From Micromonospora sp. CCTCC AA 2012012 (lineage in GTDB: Bacteria > Actinomycetota > Actinomycetes > Mycobacteriales > Micromonosporaceae): a stretch of DNA of 64,000 bases. The DNA lies in contig NZ_CP159342.1 in assembly GCF_040499845.1 (NCBI RefSeq), positions 5,332,001 through 5,396,000 on the forward strand, written 5' to 3'. Below, in pieces: positions 26,243 to 35,047 of the stretch (the stretch's first letter is position 1; the number at the start of each line of letters is the position of its first letter). The notes beneath the pieces were generated by a model. It saw only the letters and a program-made list of their open reading frames with translations, ran no database searches and was not told the DNA's origin. The translations under genes were made by a program, and so were the position numbers.

Positions 26243-26935
26243 GTGTCCGCCGGACTGGTGACCGCCGTGGCGCTGCTCGGCGCCCTGGCCGGCGGCGCCG
26301 CTCCGACGGTGGCCCGCCGGTTCACCACCGCCCGGCCGCCCCACGCGACGCCGGACGGGCCACCGGTCCGGCCAGGGACGTCGCCGCCGACGGGGCGGCC
26401 CCGACCCGGGTGGACGGCGGTCGTCGGGGCAGCCGTCGGCGCGGTGGTCCTCGGTGGACTCGCCGCCGACCGGGGCGCCGACCCGGCGCTGCCGGCGTTG
26501 CTGCTGGTCGCGGCGGTCGGGCTGGTGCTCGTACCCGTGGATCTGGCCTGCCTGCGGCTGCCGGACCCGCTGGTGGCCGCGGTGGCGGTGGGCGGGGGTG
26601 CCGGGCTCGTCGGCGCGGCGCTGGTCACCGGCGCGGCCGACCGGCTGCCTCCGGCGCTGGCCGGCGCGGCGCTCTCCCTCACCGGTTACGTCGTGCTGGC
26701 GCTGCTGCCCGGCTCACGGCTCGGGTTCGGTGACGTGAAGCTCGCCGCCGCGCTCGGCCTGCCGCTCGGTTGGCTGGGCTGGCCGACCCTCGGACTCGGA
26801 CTGCTCCTGCCGCACCTGCTCAACGGCGTGGCCGTGCTCGCGCTGCTCGCCACCCGTCGGGTACGCCGGGACACCCCGCTGCCCTTCGGCCCGGCCCTCC
26901 TCGCCGGTTTCTGGCTGGCGGTGCTGCTCGGCTGA
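26243..26935 (+). CDS. Prepilin peptidase-like A24 membrane aspartic protease
   Basis: A 230-residue polytopic protein carrying both catalytic-Asp contexts of type IV prepilin peptidases: PVDLACLRLPDPL (about 94-106) and LGFGDVKLAAALG (about 160-172). The N-terminal cysteine-bearing methyltransferase-type domain of PilD is absent, as in short actinobacterial members and archaeal FlaK. Start GTG 26243. No pilin, Tad or secretion genes are in the window, so its substrate must be encoded elsewhere. Confidence 0.82.
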   Translation: MSAGLVTAVALLGALAGGAAPTVARRFTTARPPHATPDGPPVRPGTSPPTGRPRPGWTAVVGAAVGAVVLGGLAADRGADPALPALLLVAAVGLVLVPVDLACLRLPDPLVAAVAVGGGAGLVGAALVTGAADRLPPALAGAALSLTGYVVLALLPGSRLGFGDVKLAAALGLPLGWLGWPTLGLGLLLPHLLNGVAVLALLATRRVRRDTPLPFGPALLAGFWLAVLLG

Positions 26936-26943
26936 CCCGCCGC

Positions 26944-29900
26944 TCAGATAAGCCTGAGTTGCCGGTCCTTCGGGCGGCGCGGCTCCGCCTCACCGAAGCG
27001 TTCGAAGAGGCCGGGGTCGATCACGTCCAGGAACGGCGACGGGCGGCAGTCGCGTTCCGCCCCGTGCCGGACCCGGCGCGCGGCGTGGCTGACGTACAGC
27101 CGGTCCTGGGCGCGGGTCAGGCCGACGAAGAAGAGCCGCCGCTCCTCGGCGACCGCGTCCTCGTCCTGCTCGGTGCCGGGCCAGCGCAGCGGCAGCAACC
27201 CGTCCTCGGCCCCCACCAGGAAGACGACCGGGAACTCCAGGCCCTTCGCGGCGTGCAGGGTGAGCAGGGTGACCGCCTCGGCGCGCGGGTCGAGGGCGTC
27301 CACCTCCGCGCCGGTCGAAAGCTGGGACAGGAACAGCCCGAGGTCGTCGCCGCAGCGCCGGGCCAGCGGGGTGAGCAGGTCCACCGCCGTACGGACGTCC
27401 TCGGGGCGGACCGTGCCCGTGCCGTCCAGGGTCGGTACGGCGAACCGCTCCGCCAGCACCTGCCCGGCCAGCCGGACCCGGGCGGCCAACGCGCCGTCGA
27501 GGCCGTCGGCGTGCCGCAGTTCACGCGCGATGGCCAGCACCCCGGGCCGGTCCCGCAGCCGGTCGTGCGAGCGCTTCTGCACCGGGATGTTGGCCCGGGA
27601 CAGGGCGTCCACGATGGGCGCGGCCTGGGAGTCGGTGCGGTACAGCACGGCGATGTCCGAGAAGGAGAGCGTGGTCGACCGGCCGTCGATCCGACCCGAG
27701 TCCAGCGACCGGTGGGACAGGCCGCCGACCAGCTCGTCGACGGTGCGGACCACGAAGTCGGCCTCGTCGGCGACGGTGGCCGCCGGATAGCGGCCGACCA
27801 GCGGGGCCTCCAGGTCGAGCCGGGCCGGGTCCAGTCGACGACCGCGCACCAGCGACGACGGCGCGATCGCCTGCACCGCCGCGGCCAGGATCGGCGCGGA
27901 CGAACGGTAGTTGCGGTTCAGCCGGACCAGCCGGGCGTCGGTGAAGTCCTGCGAGAAACGCAGGAAGTAGCCGACGTCGGCACCCCGGAACGAATAGATC
28001 GCCTGGTCCGGGTCGCCGATCGCGCAGAGGTTGCCGTCGGCCGGGCTGAGCAGGCGCAGCAGCTCGTACTGCACGGCGTCGACGTCCTGGTACTCGTCGA
28101 CGAAGATCCACCGCCAGCGGTCGCGGTACTCCTGGACCAGCTTCCGGTCCGCCTTCAGCAGCGCGACCGGCAGGGTGAGCAGCTCGTCCAGGTCGACCAG
28201 GTCGTCCTTGCGCAGCAGCGCCGTGTACCCGGCGTCGTCGGTGCCCGCCTCGGACCGGGCCTGCGCCCGTTCGGTGTCGTCGGCGATGCGGAAGTCCGCC
28301 GGCAGCCCCGCCGCCTCGGCGTTCTCCCGCAGGATGGCCAGCCCGAGGGAGTGGAAGGTGCCCACCGTGACGTCCTCGGCGACCGGCCCGAGCAGGCCGT
28401 CCAGCCGGTGCCGCAGCTCCTCGGCGGCCCGCCGGGTGAACGTGATCGCCAGGCACTGCTCGGGGAAGACGTTCAGCTCCGCGCAGAGATAGGCGATCCG
28501 GTGGGTCAGCGTCCGGGTCTTGCCGGTGCCCGGGCCGGCCACGATCAGCAGCGGCCCGCCCGGTGCCGAGGCCGCCACCCGCTGCATCGCGTCCAGCCGG
28601 TCCAGCAGGCCGGTGCCGACCTCCTCCATGCCGGCGAGCATCGGCTCGAACGGCTCGTGCGGGGAGGGCACCGGCGCGATCGGCGGGGGCGGTGGCGGCG
28701 CGGCCTTCCGCTTCGGCTCGGCCCGGGCCGCCGCCGGGCGCCCGGCCTTCGCCTTCACCGCCGGCTCCGCCGGTCGTCGCTGCGCCGGCACGGGTACGTC
28801 GAAGAGCGTGTCCTGGGTGCCCGAGGTCCCGCCACCGGCCAGCTCGGCCGGGTCGAAGAGGGTGATCACGCCGTACTCGCCGTCGTAGCCGGGAACTCGG
28901 CGCACGTCACCGCGGCGCAGCCGCCCGATCCCCTCGGCCAGCAGCTCCCCACCGACCCGGCCGATCTCGTCCAGCGGGGTGGCGGTGAGGATCTCCAGCT
29001 CCGGGCCGAGCGCGGCGACCAGGTCGTTGAGCTTCCCCTCGACCCGCTTCGACCGGGCGCCCACCTTGTTGAGCTCGCCGAGGATCTCGGCCAGCGGCAC
29101 CAGGTGGGTGACCGGGCGGGCGTGCGCCGGCCGGTGCCCCTCGGGCCGGTCGGCCAGCTCCTCCACCCGACTGAGCACCCCCACGGTCAGCGGCTTGCCG
29201 CACTCCGGGCAGCGCCCACCCGCCGCGCGGGTACGCTCCGGCGCCCAGTTGACGCCGCAGAGCCGGTGCCCGTCGGCGTGGTACTTGCCCTCCTCCGGGA
29301 AGAACTCGATCGTCCCGGCCAGCCCGTCACCGGTCCGCAGCGCGTCCCGGATGGCGAAGTAGTCGCGGGCCGAGTCCAGGACGGTGGCCTCCCGGGCCAG
29401 CGCGGGCGGCGAGTGCGCGTCCGAGTTGGAGACCAGCTGGTAGCCGTCCAGGCTGCCGACCCGCCAGTTCATCTCCGGGTCGGACGACAGGCCGGTCTCC
29501 ACCGCGAAGATGTGCTCGGCCAGGTCGGCGTAGCAGTCGGCGATCGCGTCGAAGCCGGACTTCGAACCCAGCGCCGAGAACCACGGCGTCCAGATGTGCG
29601 CCGGGACCAGGAAGCCGTCCGGGCTGGCGGTCAGGGTGATCTCCAGCAGGTCCCGCGAGTCCAGACCGAGGATCGGGCGGCCGTCCGAGCCGAGGTTGCC
29701 GATCCGCCCGAGCGCGGCGTTGAACCGGGCCACCGCGTCCAGGTCGGGCAGGTAGATCAGGTGGTGCACCTTGCGGGTCCGGTCGTCCCGCTTGTAGATG
29801 GTGGAGATCTCCACGCTCAGCATGAACCGGACCGGGTCGGCCTCGGCCGCGCTCGCCAGGCGCGGCGGCAGCCGGCGGGCGATGTCCCGCTCCGCGTCGG

Positions 29901-30138
29901 CGCTCAGCCGGTACAGCCCCGGCTCGGCCGGCTGGAGGGTCTCCCGGAGGTGGTCGTACCAGGCGGGGTGGGTGAAGTCGCCGGTGCCGAGCACGCCGAT
30001 GCCCTTGCGCCGGGCCCACCAGCCGAGGTTCGGCAGGGTCAGGTCACGACTGCACGCGCGCGAATACCTCGAGTGGATGTGCAGGTCCGCGACGAACGAC
30101 GGCAGGCCACCGGGGGGTACGGCGCTGAACGGAGGCAC
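26944..30138 (-). CDS. PHP-domain / UvrD-Rep helicase fusion
   Basis: A 1064-residue fusion. Residues about 12-300 are a PHP-type metallo-phosphoesterase domain (ADLHIHSRYSRACS, GTGDFTHPAWY, LSVEIST, SNSDAHS) with a putative zinc pair CPEC at 310-313. After a proline-rich linker (about 460-505) comes a superfamily-1 helicase: Walker A GPGTGKT at 535-541, FVDEYQDVD, DPDQAIYSFRGAD, NYRSS, TLHAAKGLEFPVVF and VGLTRAQDRL. GTG 30138 with AGGA about 9 bases upstream is preferred; GTG 30153 is possible. The PHP half resembles bacterial endonuclease Q-like proteins. A combined nuclease/helicase repair role is inferred. Confidence 0.88.
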   Translation of the reverse strand: MPPFSAVPPGGLPSFVADLHIHSRYSRACSRDLTLPNLGWWARRKGIGVLGTGDFTHPAWYDHLRETLQPAEPGLYRLSADAERDIARRLPPRLASAAEADPVRFMLSVEISTIYKRDDRTRKVHHLIYLPDLDAVARFNAALGRIGNLGSDGRPILGLDSRDLLEITLTASPDGFLVPAHIWTPWFSALGSKSGFDAIADCYADLAEHIFAVETGLSSDPEMNWRVGSLDGYQLVSNSDAHSPPALAREATVLDSARDYFAIRDALRTGDGLAGTIEFFPEEGKYHADGHRLCGVNWAPERTRAAGGRCPECGKPLTVGVLSRVEELADRPEGHRPAHARPVTHLVPLAEILGELNKVGARSKRVEGKLNDLVAALGPELEILTATPLDEIGRVGGELLAEGIGRLRRGDVRRVPGYDGEYGVITLFDPAELAGGGTSGTQDTLFDVPVPAQRRPAEPAVKAKAGRPAAARAEPKRKAAPPPPPPIAPVPSPHEPFEPMLAGMEEVGTGLLDRLDAMQRVAASAPGGPLLIVAGPGTGKTRTLTHRIAYLCAELNVFPEQCLAITFTRRAAEELRHRLDGLLGPVAEDVTVGTFHSLGLAILRENAEAAGLPADFRIADDTERAQARSEAGTDDAGYTALLRKDDLVDLDELLTLPVALLKADRKLVQEYRDRWRWIFVDEYQDVDAVQYELLRLLSPADGNLCAIGDPDQAIYSFRGADVGYFLRFSQDFTDARLVRLNRNYRSSAPILAAAVQAIAPSSLVRGRRLDPARLDLEAPLVGRYPAATVADEADFVVRTVDELVGGLSHRSLDSGRIDGRSTTLSFSDIAVLYRTDSQAAPIVDALSRANIPVQKRSHDRLRDRPGVLAIARELRHADGLDGALAARVRLAGQVLAERFAVPTLDGTGTVRPEDVRTAVDLLTPLARRCGDDLGLFLSQLSTGAEVDALDPRAEAVTLLTLHAAKGLEFPVVFLVGAEDGLLPLRWPGTEQDEDAVAEERRLFFVGLTRAQDRLYVSHAARRVRHGAERDCRPSPFLDVIDPGLFERFGEAEPRRPKDRQLRLI

Positions 30139-30232
30139 GCCGCATCCTGTCACGGCCGGTCCACTACCCGTGCGCCGCCACGCGTACGCGTGACCTGAGC
30201 AATCCGGTGCTGGACCGGGCGGCTCCGACACG

Positions 30233-31585
30233 CTATGGGGCGCGCAGCTCGACCAGGGTGACCTGCGGCGGCGCGCCGACCCGGACCGGCGGCCCCCAGA
30301 AGCCCGCACCGTTGGTCACGTAGACCTTGGTGCCGTCCACCTCACCCAGACCGGACACCACCGGCTGCTGGAGCTTCACGGCCAGGTTGAAGGGCACCAT
30401 CTGGCCGCCGTGGGTGTGCCCGGAGAGCTGGAGGTCGACGCCGAACTTCGCCGCCTCGTGCGCCGCCACCGGCTGGTGGGCCAGCAGCACCACCGGGCGG
30501 CTCGGGTCGCGGTCGCCGAGCGCGGCGGCGTAGTCGGCCGGGGCGGCGAGACCGGTGCCGGCCGCGCTCACGTCGTTCACCCCGGCCAGGTCGAGCACGC
30601 CGCCCCGGGACCGGATCTCCAGCCGCTCGTTCTGCAGCACCCGCAGCCCGAGCCGGTCGACCTCCCGGACCCACTCCTCCACGCCCGAGTAGTACTCGTG
30701 GTTGCCGGTGACGAAGAAGCTGCCGTAGCGGGAGCGCAGGTCACGCAGCGGCTCCGCCGCCTCGCCCAGCTCGGCCACCGAGCCGTCGACCAGGTCACCG
30801 ACGACGGCCACCAGGTCCGCGTCCATCCGGTTGATCATTTCGACGATCCGCTCGGTGTGCGCCCGTCCGCGCAGCGGTCCGAGGTGGATGTCGGAGACGG
30901 TGGCGATCCGCAGGCCGTCCATGCTGCGCGGCAGCTTGGCCAGCGGGATCCGTACCCGGTCGAGCTGCGGTGGGCCCATCGCGGTGCGGACGCCGTACCC
31001 GGTGACGCCGGCGGCGGTCAGGCCGGCGAAGATCGCCGCGCCCCGGGCCAGCAGCAGCCGCCGCGACGGGTCGTGGTCCGGCTGGTCCGCCGCCGCCCCT
31101 GCCGGCGCGGCGGGCGGCGGGTCTGCGGGGCCGGCGGTCCCGGCCGGCGCGGACTCGGCCTCGACCGGCGCGGACCCGGATCCGGGGCGGGCCGGTGCGG
31201 AGTCGGGGCCGGGTCGGGCCGGTGCGGACCCGGAGCCGACCAGGGCGAGCTCCGGCGCGGTGACGGCCGGCGCGGTGGCCGCCGCGCGGCGGCGCAGCAC
31301 CAGCTTCGCCACCGCCACCGGCACCTCCAGCACCAGCAGGAGCACCAGCAGATAGAACATCAGCGCCAGCCAGAGGTAGCCCGGCCAGGCCAACCAGTAC
31401 ATGCCGCTGCGGGTGCCGGCCATGGTGGCCGGGACCAGCAGCGCCAGCAGCAGCGCCACGAGGCCGCCGAGGCGGCGCCAGCGGCCCGGCCCGGTGGTGT
31501 CCCGGACCAGCCGCTTCCACAGATAGAGGTGGATGAGGGCGGTGACGAGCACCGCGAAGCCCACGAAGGTCGCCATCGCCAACAC
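30233..31585 (-). CDS. Membrane metallophosphoesterase (calcineurin-like)
   Basis: A 450-residue YkuE/YaeI-like protein. It has about four N-terminal transmembrane segments (1-105), an Ala/Pro/Gly/Ser low-complexity repeat (SAPARPG units, about 110-160), another membrane or Tat-like segment starting RRLLLARGAAIFAGLTAAG, and the phosphoesterase domain (DIHLG, VVGDLVDG, GNHEYYSG, LSGHTHGGQ). Start GTG 31585 with GAGGAGG 6 bases upstream. It is the last gene after moaA and moaD on the same strand, 11 bases from moaD. The substrate is unknown, perhaps lipid-linked. Confidence 0.87.
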   Translation of the reverse strand: MLAMATFVGFAVLVTALIHLYLWKRLVRDTTGPGRWRRLGGLVALLLALLVPATMAGTRSGMYWLAWPGYLWLALMFYLLVLLLVLEVPVAVAKLVLRRRAAATAPAVTAPELALVGSGSAPARPGPDSAPARPGSGSAPVEAESAPAGTAGPADPPPAAPAGAAADQPDHDPSRRLLLARGAAIFAGLTAAGVTGYGVRTAMGPPQLDRVRIPLAKLPRSMDGLRIATVSDIHLGPLRGRAHTERIVEMINRMDADLVAVVGDLVDGSVAELGEAAEPLRDLRSRYGSFFVTGNHEYYSGVEEWVREVDRLGLRVLQNERLEIRSRGGVLDLAGVNDVSAAGTGLAAPADYAAALGDRDPSRPVVLLAHQPVAAHEAAKFGVDLQLSGHTHGGQMVPFNLAVKLQQPVVSGLGEVDGTKVYVTNGAGFWGPPVRVGAPPQVTLVELRAP

Positions 31586-31596
31586 CGTGCGCCTCC

Positions 31597-31842
31597 TCAG
31601 CCCCCGGCGAAGGGGGGCAGTACGTCCACCGTCGTCCCGGCCGGCAGCGGTGCCCGACGATCATGGCAGGCCACGCCGTCGACCAGGAAACTCGCCGCCT
31701 TCAGCACGGTGGCGAGTCGCTCGCCGTGCCGCTCGGTGAGTTCGTCGAGGAGTTCGTCCAGGCAGCGCCCGGCGGATGCGGACTCCTCGGAGCGACCGGC
31801 GGCGGCCCGTGCTCCGGCGAAGTAGCGGACGGTGAGTTCCAC
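31597..31842 (-). CDS. moaD: Molybdopterin synthase sulfur carrier subunit MoaD
   Basis: An 81-residue beta-grasp protein ending in the required Gly-Gly (PPFAGG), which is adenylylated and thiocarboxylated to deliver sulfur to MoaE. The start MELTVRYFAGARAAAG is characteristic. It begins 3 bases after the moaA stop. No adenylylating MoeB/MoeZ enzyme is in the window. Confidence 0.92.
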   Translation of the reverse strand: MELTVRYFAGARAAAGRSEESASAGRCLDELLDELTERHGERLATVLKAASFLVDGVACHDRRAPLPAGTTVDVLPPFAGG

Positions 31843-31845
31843 CGG

Positions 31846-32859
31846 TCAGCCTCCGATCGCCGACATCGGTCGGGCGGGTTGCAGGAAGGTCGGGTCGTCG
31901 ATGCCGTGGCCGGCGCGCTTGCCCCACATCGCCGTACGCCAGCGGGCCGCCAGGTCGGCGTCGTCGGCGCCGGCCCGGAGCGCGGCGCGCAGGTCGGACT
32001 CGTCGGTGGCGAAGAGGCAGGCGCGCACCTGGCCGTCGGCGGTCAACCGGGTGCGGTCGCAGTCGCCGCAGAACGGCCGGGTCACGCTGCCGATCACGCC
32101 GACGGTGGCGGGACCGCCGCCGACCAGCCAGGTCTCGGCCGGCGCGGCACCCCGGGCGGCCGGGTCCGGCGTGAGATCGAACTCCCGGGCCAGGGCGGCC
32201 AGGATCTCGTCGGCGGTGACCATGGTGGCGCGGTCCCAACCGTGCTGCGCGTCGAGCGGCATCTGCTCGATGAAGCGCAGCTGGTAGCCGTGGTCCAGGG
32301 CGAAGCGCAGCAGCGCCGGGGCCTCGTCGTCGTTGACCCCGCGCATCAGCACCGAGTTGATCTTCACCGGGGTGAGGCCCGCCTCGGCCGCGCCGGCCAG
32401 GCCGGCGAGCACGTCGGCCAGCCGGTCCCGGCGGGTCAGTGCGGCGAACCGCTCCCGGTCGAGGGTGTCCAGCGACACGTTCACCCGGTCCAGGCCGGCG
32501 GCGCGCAGGGTCGGCGCGAGCCGGGCCAGCCCGATCCCGTTGGTCGTCACCGAGATCCGGGGGCGGGGCTCCAGTGCCGCCACGGCCGCCACGATGCCGA
32601 CCACCCCGGGCCGGATCAGCGGCTCCCCGCCGGTGAACCGGACCTCGGTGATGCCGAGGTGCTGCACCGCGACCCGGACCAGCCGGACGATCTCGTCGTC
32701 GGTCAGCAGCTGCGGCCCGGCCAGCCAGGGCAGCCCCTCGGCCGGCATGCAGTACGTGCAGCGCAGGTTGCACTTGTCGGTCAGCGAGACCCGAAGGTCC
32801 CGGGCGACACGGCCGTACCGGTCGACGAGGACCCCGTCGGTGGTCGGGGCGGCGGTCAC
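31846..32859 (-). CDS. moaA: GTP 3',8-cyclase MoaA
   Basis: Radical-SAM enzyme that cyclises GTP in the first step of Moco synthesis. The 337 residues carry the SAM cluster CNLRCTYC (Cys30, 34, 37), the second cluster motif [18 protein letters not shown] with its three cysteines, FTGGEPL and the C-terminal Gly-Gly. GTG 32859 overlaps the stop of the fructosamine kinase gene (GTGA, 32856-32859), implying coupling. It lies in a different cluster from moaC. Confidence 0.95.
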   Translation of the reverse strand: MTAAPTTDGVLVDRYGRVARDLRVSLTDKCNLRCTYCMPAEGLPWLAGPQLLTDDEIVRLVRVAVQHLGITEVRFTGGEPLIRPGVVGIVAAVAALEPRPRISVTTNGIGLARLAPTLRAAGLDRVNVSLDTLDRERFAALTRRDRLADVLAGLAGAAEAGLTPVKINSVLMRGVNDDEAPALLRFALDHGYQLRFIEQMPLDAQHGWDRATMVTADEILAALAREFDLTPDPAARGAAPAETWLVGGGPATVGVIGSVTRPFCGDCDRTRLTADGQVRACLFATDESDLRAALRAGADDADLAARWRTAMWGKRAGHGIDDPTFLQPARPMSAIGG

Positions 32860-33770
32860 CTGTCGACCGTAGCGCGTCCGGCGCCACGCAGCGCGGCGCG
32901 GGCCGCGCTGCCCACCGCGTCCCGGTAGGCCCCGCCGAAGAGCGCGGTATGCACGAGCAGCAGGTGGAGTTGGTGCAGCGGCACCCGCGCCCGCCACCCG
33001 TCGGCCAGCGGCCACGCCTCGTCGTACGCGGCCAGGATCCGGTCCAGGTGCGGCGGGCCACCGAAGAGGGCGAGCTGGGCCAGGTCGGTCTCCCGGTGCC
33101 CACCGTGCGCCGCCGGGTCGACCAGCCACACCCGCTCGTCGACGCCCCAGAGCAGGTTGCCCGGCCAGAGGTCACCGTGGATCCGGGCCGGCGGCTCGTC
33201 GCCGCCGAACTCGGCGATCCGCTCGACGACCTCCTGCACCAGGTCGGTCTCGGCGGCGGTGAGGGCGCCGTTCTCCACCGACATCCGCAGGTACGGCTGG
33301 AGCCGACGCCGGGCGAACCACTCCCACCACGGGCCCTGCTCCGGGGTGTTGTCCTGCGGCAGCGCGCCGATGAAGCCGGTCCACTCCGCCCCAAACGCGG
33401 GCGCGCCGGCCCGGTGCAGCCCGGCCAGCTCCCGGCCGAACCGTTCGGCCGCCTCGGGCGTCGGCTCGCCGCTGTCCACCCAGTCCAGCGCCAGCAGCCC
33501 GGGCAGGGCCACCACCACCTCCGGTACGGCCACCGTGCCCGCCTCGCGCAGCCAGCGCAGCCCGGCCGCCTCGGTGGCGAAGAACCCCTCCGGCACCGGC
33601 CGTCCCGCCGTCTCCGGCCAGGTCTTGGCGAAGACCGAGTGGCCGTCGTCCAGGGTGAGCCGGGAGGCGGCACAGATGTCACCGCCGGACACCGGCGTCT
33701 CCCGGATCCGCTGATGGGTCAGGAAGGTCGGCAGGTGTTCCGGATGCGCCCGCAGATAGGCCAGGTCCAT
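32856..33770 (-). CDS. Fructosamine kinase family protein
   Basis: A 304-residue aminoglycoside-phosphotransferase-fold kinase. It shows [16 protein letters not shown], the nucleotide-lysine segment VFAKTW, catalytic [13 protein letters not shown], and the magnesium-binding [18 protein letters not shown] followed by LFGG, all typical of FN3K/YniA proteins that phosphorylate ketosamine-glycated proteins for repair. Start ATG 33770. Its stop overlaps the moaA start, an unexpected operon partner. Confidence 0.9.
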   Translation of the reverse strand: MDLAYLRAHPEHLPTFLTHQRIRETPVSGGDICAASRLTLDDGHSVFAKTWPETAGRPVPEGFFATEAAGLRWLREAGTVAVPEVVVALPGLLALDWVDSGEPTPEAAERFGRELAGLHRAGAPAFGAEWTGFIGALPQDNTPEQGPWWEWFARRRLQPYLRMSVENGALTAAETDLVQEVVERIAEFGGDEPPARIHGDLWPGNLLWGVDERVWLVDPAAHGGHRETDLAQLALFGGPPHLDRILAAYDEAWPLADGWRARVPLHQLHLLLVHTALFGGAYRDAVGSAARAALRGAGRATVDR

Positions 33771-33865
33771 GAGCGCAACGTAGCCCGTCCCGCCCGGCGG
33801 CGTGGGTGGTGCCGCTCCGCGGCGGGTGCCGAATCGCTCCGACCTGCATCGATACTCTCCGTATC

Positions 33866-33891
33866 TGTGGACAACCAGCGTGTCGTCCACA
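33866..33891. promoter_or_regulatory. Inverted pair of DnaA-box-like sites
   Basis: TGTGGACAA at 33866-33874 is the reverse complement of TTGTCCACA, a consensus DnaA box. TCGTCCACA follows at 33883-33891 on the plus strand with one mismatch. The pair points outwards from an 8-base spacer and sits 42 bases before the DUF4192 gene, between divergent genes. An alternative reading is a 7-bp palindrome TGTGGAC...GTCCACA serving as an operator. Confidence 0.45.
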
Positions 33892-33932
33892 GGGCCTGTC
33901 GGTGGGGCAGTTCCCCGTCGCAGGCTCCCGAC

Positions 33933-34988
33933 ATGACTCCGACCGACCGCCCCCGGCTCGCCGTCCGCTCGCCCGCCGACCTGATCGCCGCCGTGCCGTA
34001 CCTGCTCGGCTTCCATCCCGCCGACAGCGTCGTGGTGGTGGCGATGCGTGGCCGGCAGGTCGTCTTCGCCGCCCGGGCCGACCTGCCCCCACCCGCGGCG
34101 GACCCTCAGCCGGCGGCGCGGCACCTCGCCGGGGTGATCTCCCGACAGGGCGCCGGCGCCGCCACCGTCGTCGGGTACGGCCCGGCCTCCCGGGTCACCC
34201 CGACGGTCGACGCGGTCGGCGAGGCGCTGGGCGAGGCCGGCCTGCTCGTCCTCGACGCGCTCCGGGTGACCGACGGGCGCTGGTGGTCCTACCTCTGCAT
34301 CGAGCCGGACTGCTGCCCGCCCGACGGCACCCCGTACGACCCGGGGGCGAGCGAGGTCAGCGCGGCGGCCGTCTTCGCCGGGCAGGTCGCCCTCCCCGAC
34401 CGGGCGGCGCTGACCGCGCAGGTGGCCCCGTTCGACGGGCCGGTCCGGGTCGCCATGCGGCAGGCCACCGCCCGGGCCCGCCGTCGGCTCGCCGCACTCA
34501 CCGAGGAGGCGGACGAGACCCCGCCCGTCGGCGGGCGGTCGGTCCGCTCGGCCGGTGTCGCCGCGCTCCGGGTCGCGCTGCGGCGGCACCGGCGGGGCGA
34601 GCGGCTGACCGACGACGAGGCGGCCTGGCTGACCGTCCTGCTCACCCGGCTCCCGGTGCGCGACCACGCCTGGGAACGCACCGACGGGCGGGACGCCGAC
34701 ATCAGCCTCTGGACCGACGTGCTGCGCCGGGCCGAGCCGGAGCTGACCGCCGCTCCGGGCAGCCTGCTCGCCTTCGCCGCCTGGCGGGCCGGGTTGGGTG
34801 CGCTCGCGGCGGTGGCGCTGGAACGGGTGCTGGCCACCCACCCCGACTACTCGCTCGCGCTGCTCCTGGACGACCTGCTCCGCCGGGGCGTGCCCCCGTC
34901 CGAGCTGGACGGCTGGCCCGCGGTCGGCCTGCCCGGCGTGATCCGTCGACGGGCCCGCCGACGCGGTGTCTCCCGCCGGACGATCTGA
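33933..34988 (+). CDS. DUF4192-family protein
   Basis: A 351-residue member of an actinobacterial family of unknown function. The N-terminal signature (RSPADLIAAVPYLLGFHPADSVVVVAM) is diagnostic, and the cysteine-containing WWSYLCIEPDCCPPDGTPYD segment recurs in the family. The C-terminal part is helical (WLTVLLTRLPVRDHAW, LLAFAAWRAGLGALAAVALERVL). ATG 33933 is chosen; a long upstream same-frame extension overlaps the fructosamine kinase on the other strand and is rejected. No function assigned. Confidence 0.88.
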   Translation: MTPTDRPRLAVRSPADLIAAVPYLLGFHPADSVVVVAMRGRQVVFAARADLPPPAADPQPAARHLAGVISRQGAGAATVVGYGPASRVTPTVDAVGEALGEAGLLVLDALRVTDGRWWSYLCIEPDCCPPDGTPYDPGASEVSAAAVFAGQVALPDRAALTAQVAPFDGPVRVAMRQATARARRRLAALTEEADETPPVGGRSVRSAGVAALRVALRRHRRGERLTDDEAAWLTVLLTRLPVRDHAWERTDGRDADISLWTDVLRRAEPELTAAPGSLLAFAAWRAGLGALAAVALERVLATHPDYSLALLLDDLLRRGVPPSELDGWPAVGLPGVIRRRARRRGVSRRTI

Positions 34989-35047
34989 TGCCGACCCGGT
35001 GCCGCAGCGTGGCCCGGCGGCCGTCGTCGTGGCGTCACCCGGCCGGT

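Noticed and set aside
26770..30198. A 1142-codon plus-strand open frame opposite the helicase gene
   Set aside because: It is antisense to a clearly conserved PHP-UvrD gene, is low-complexity Gly/Arg/Val-rich, and arises from high-GC codon bias.
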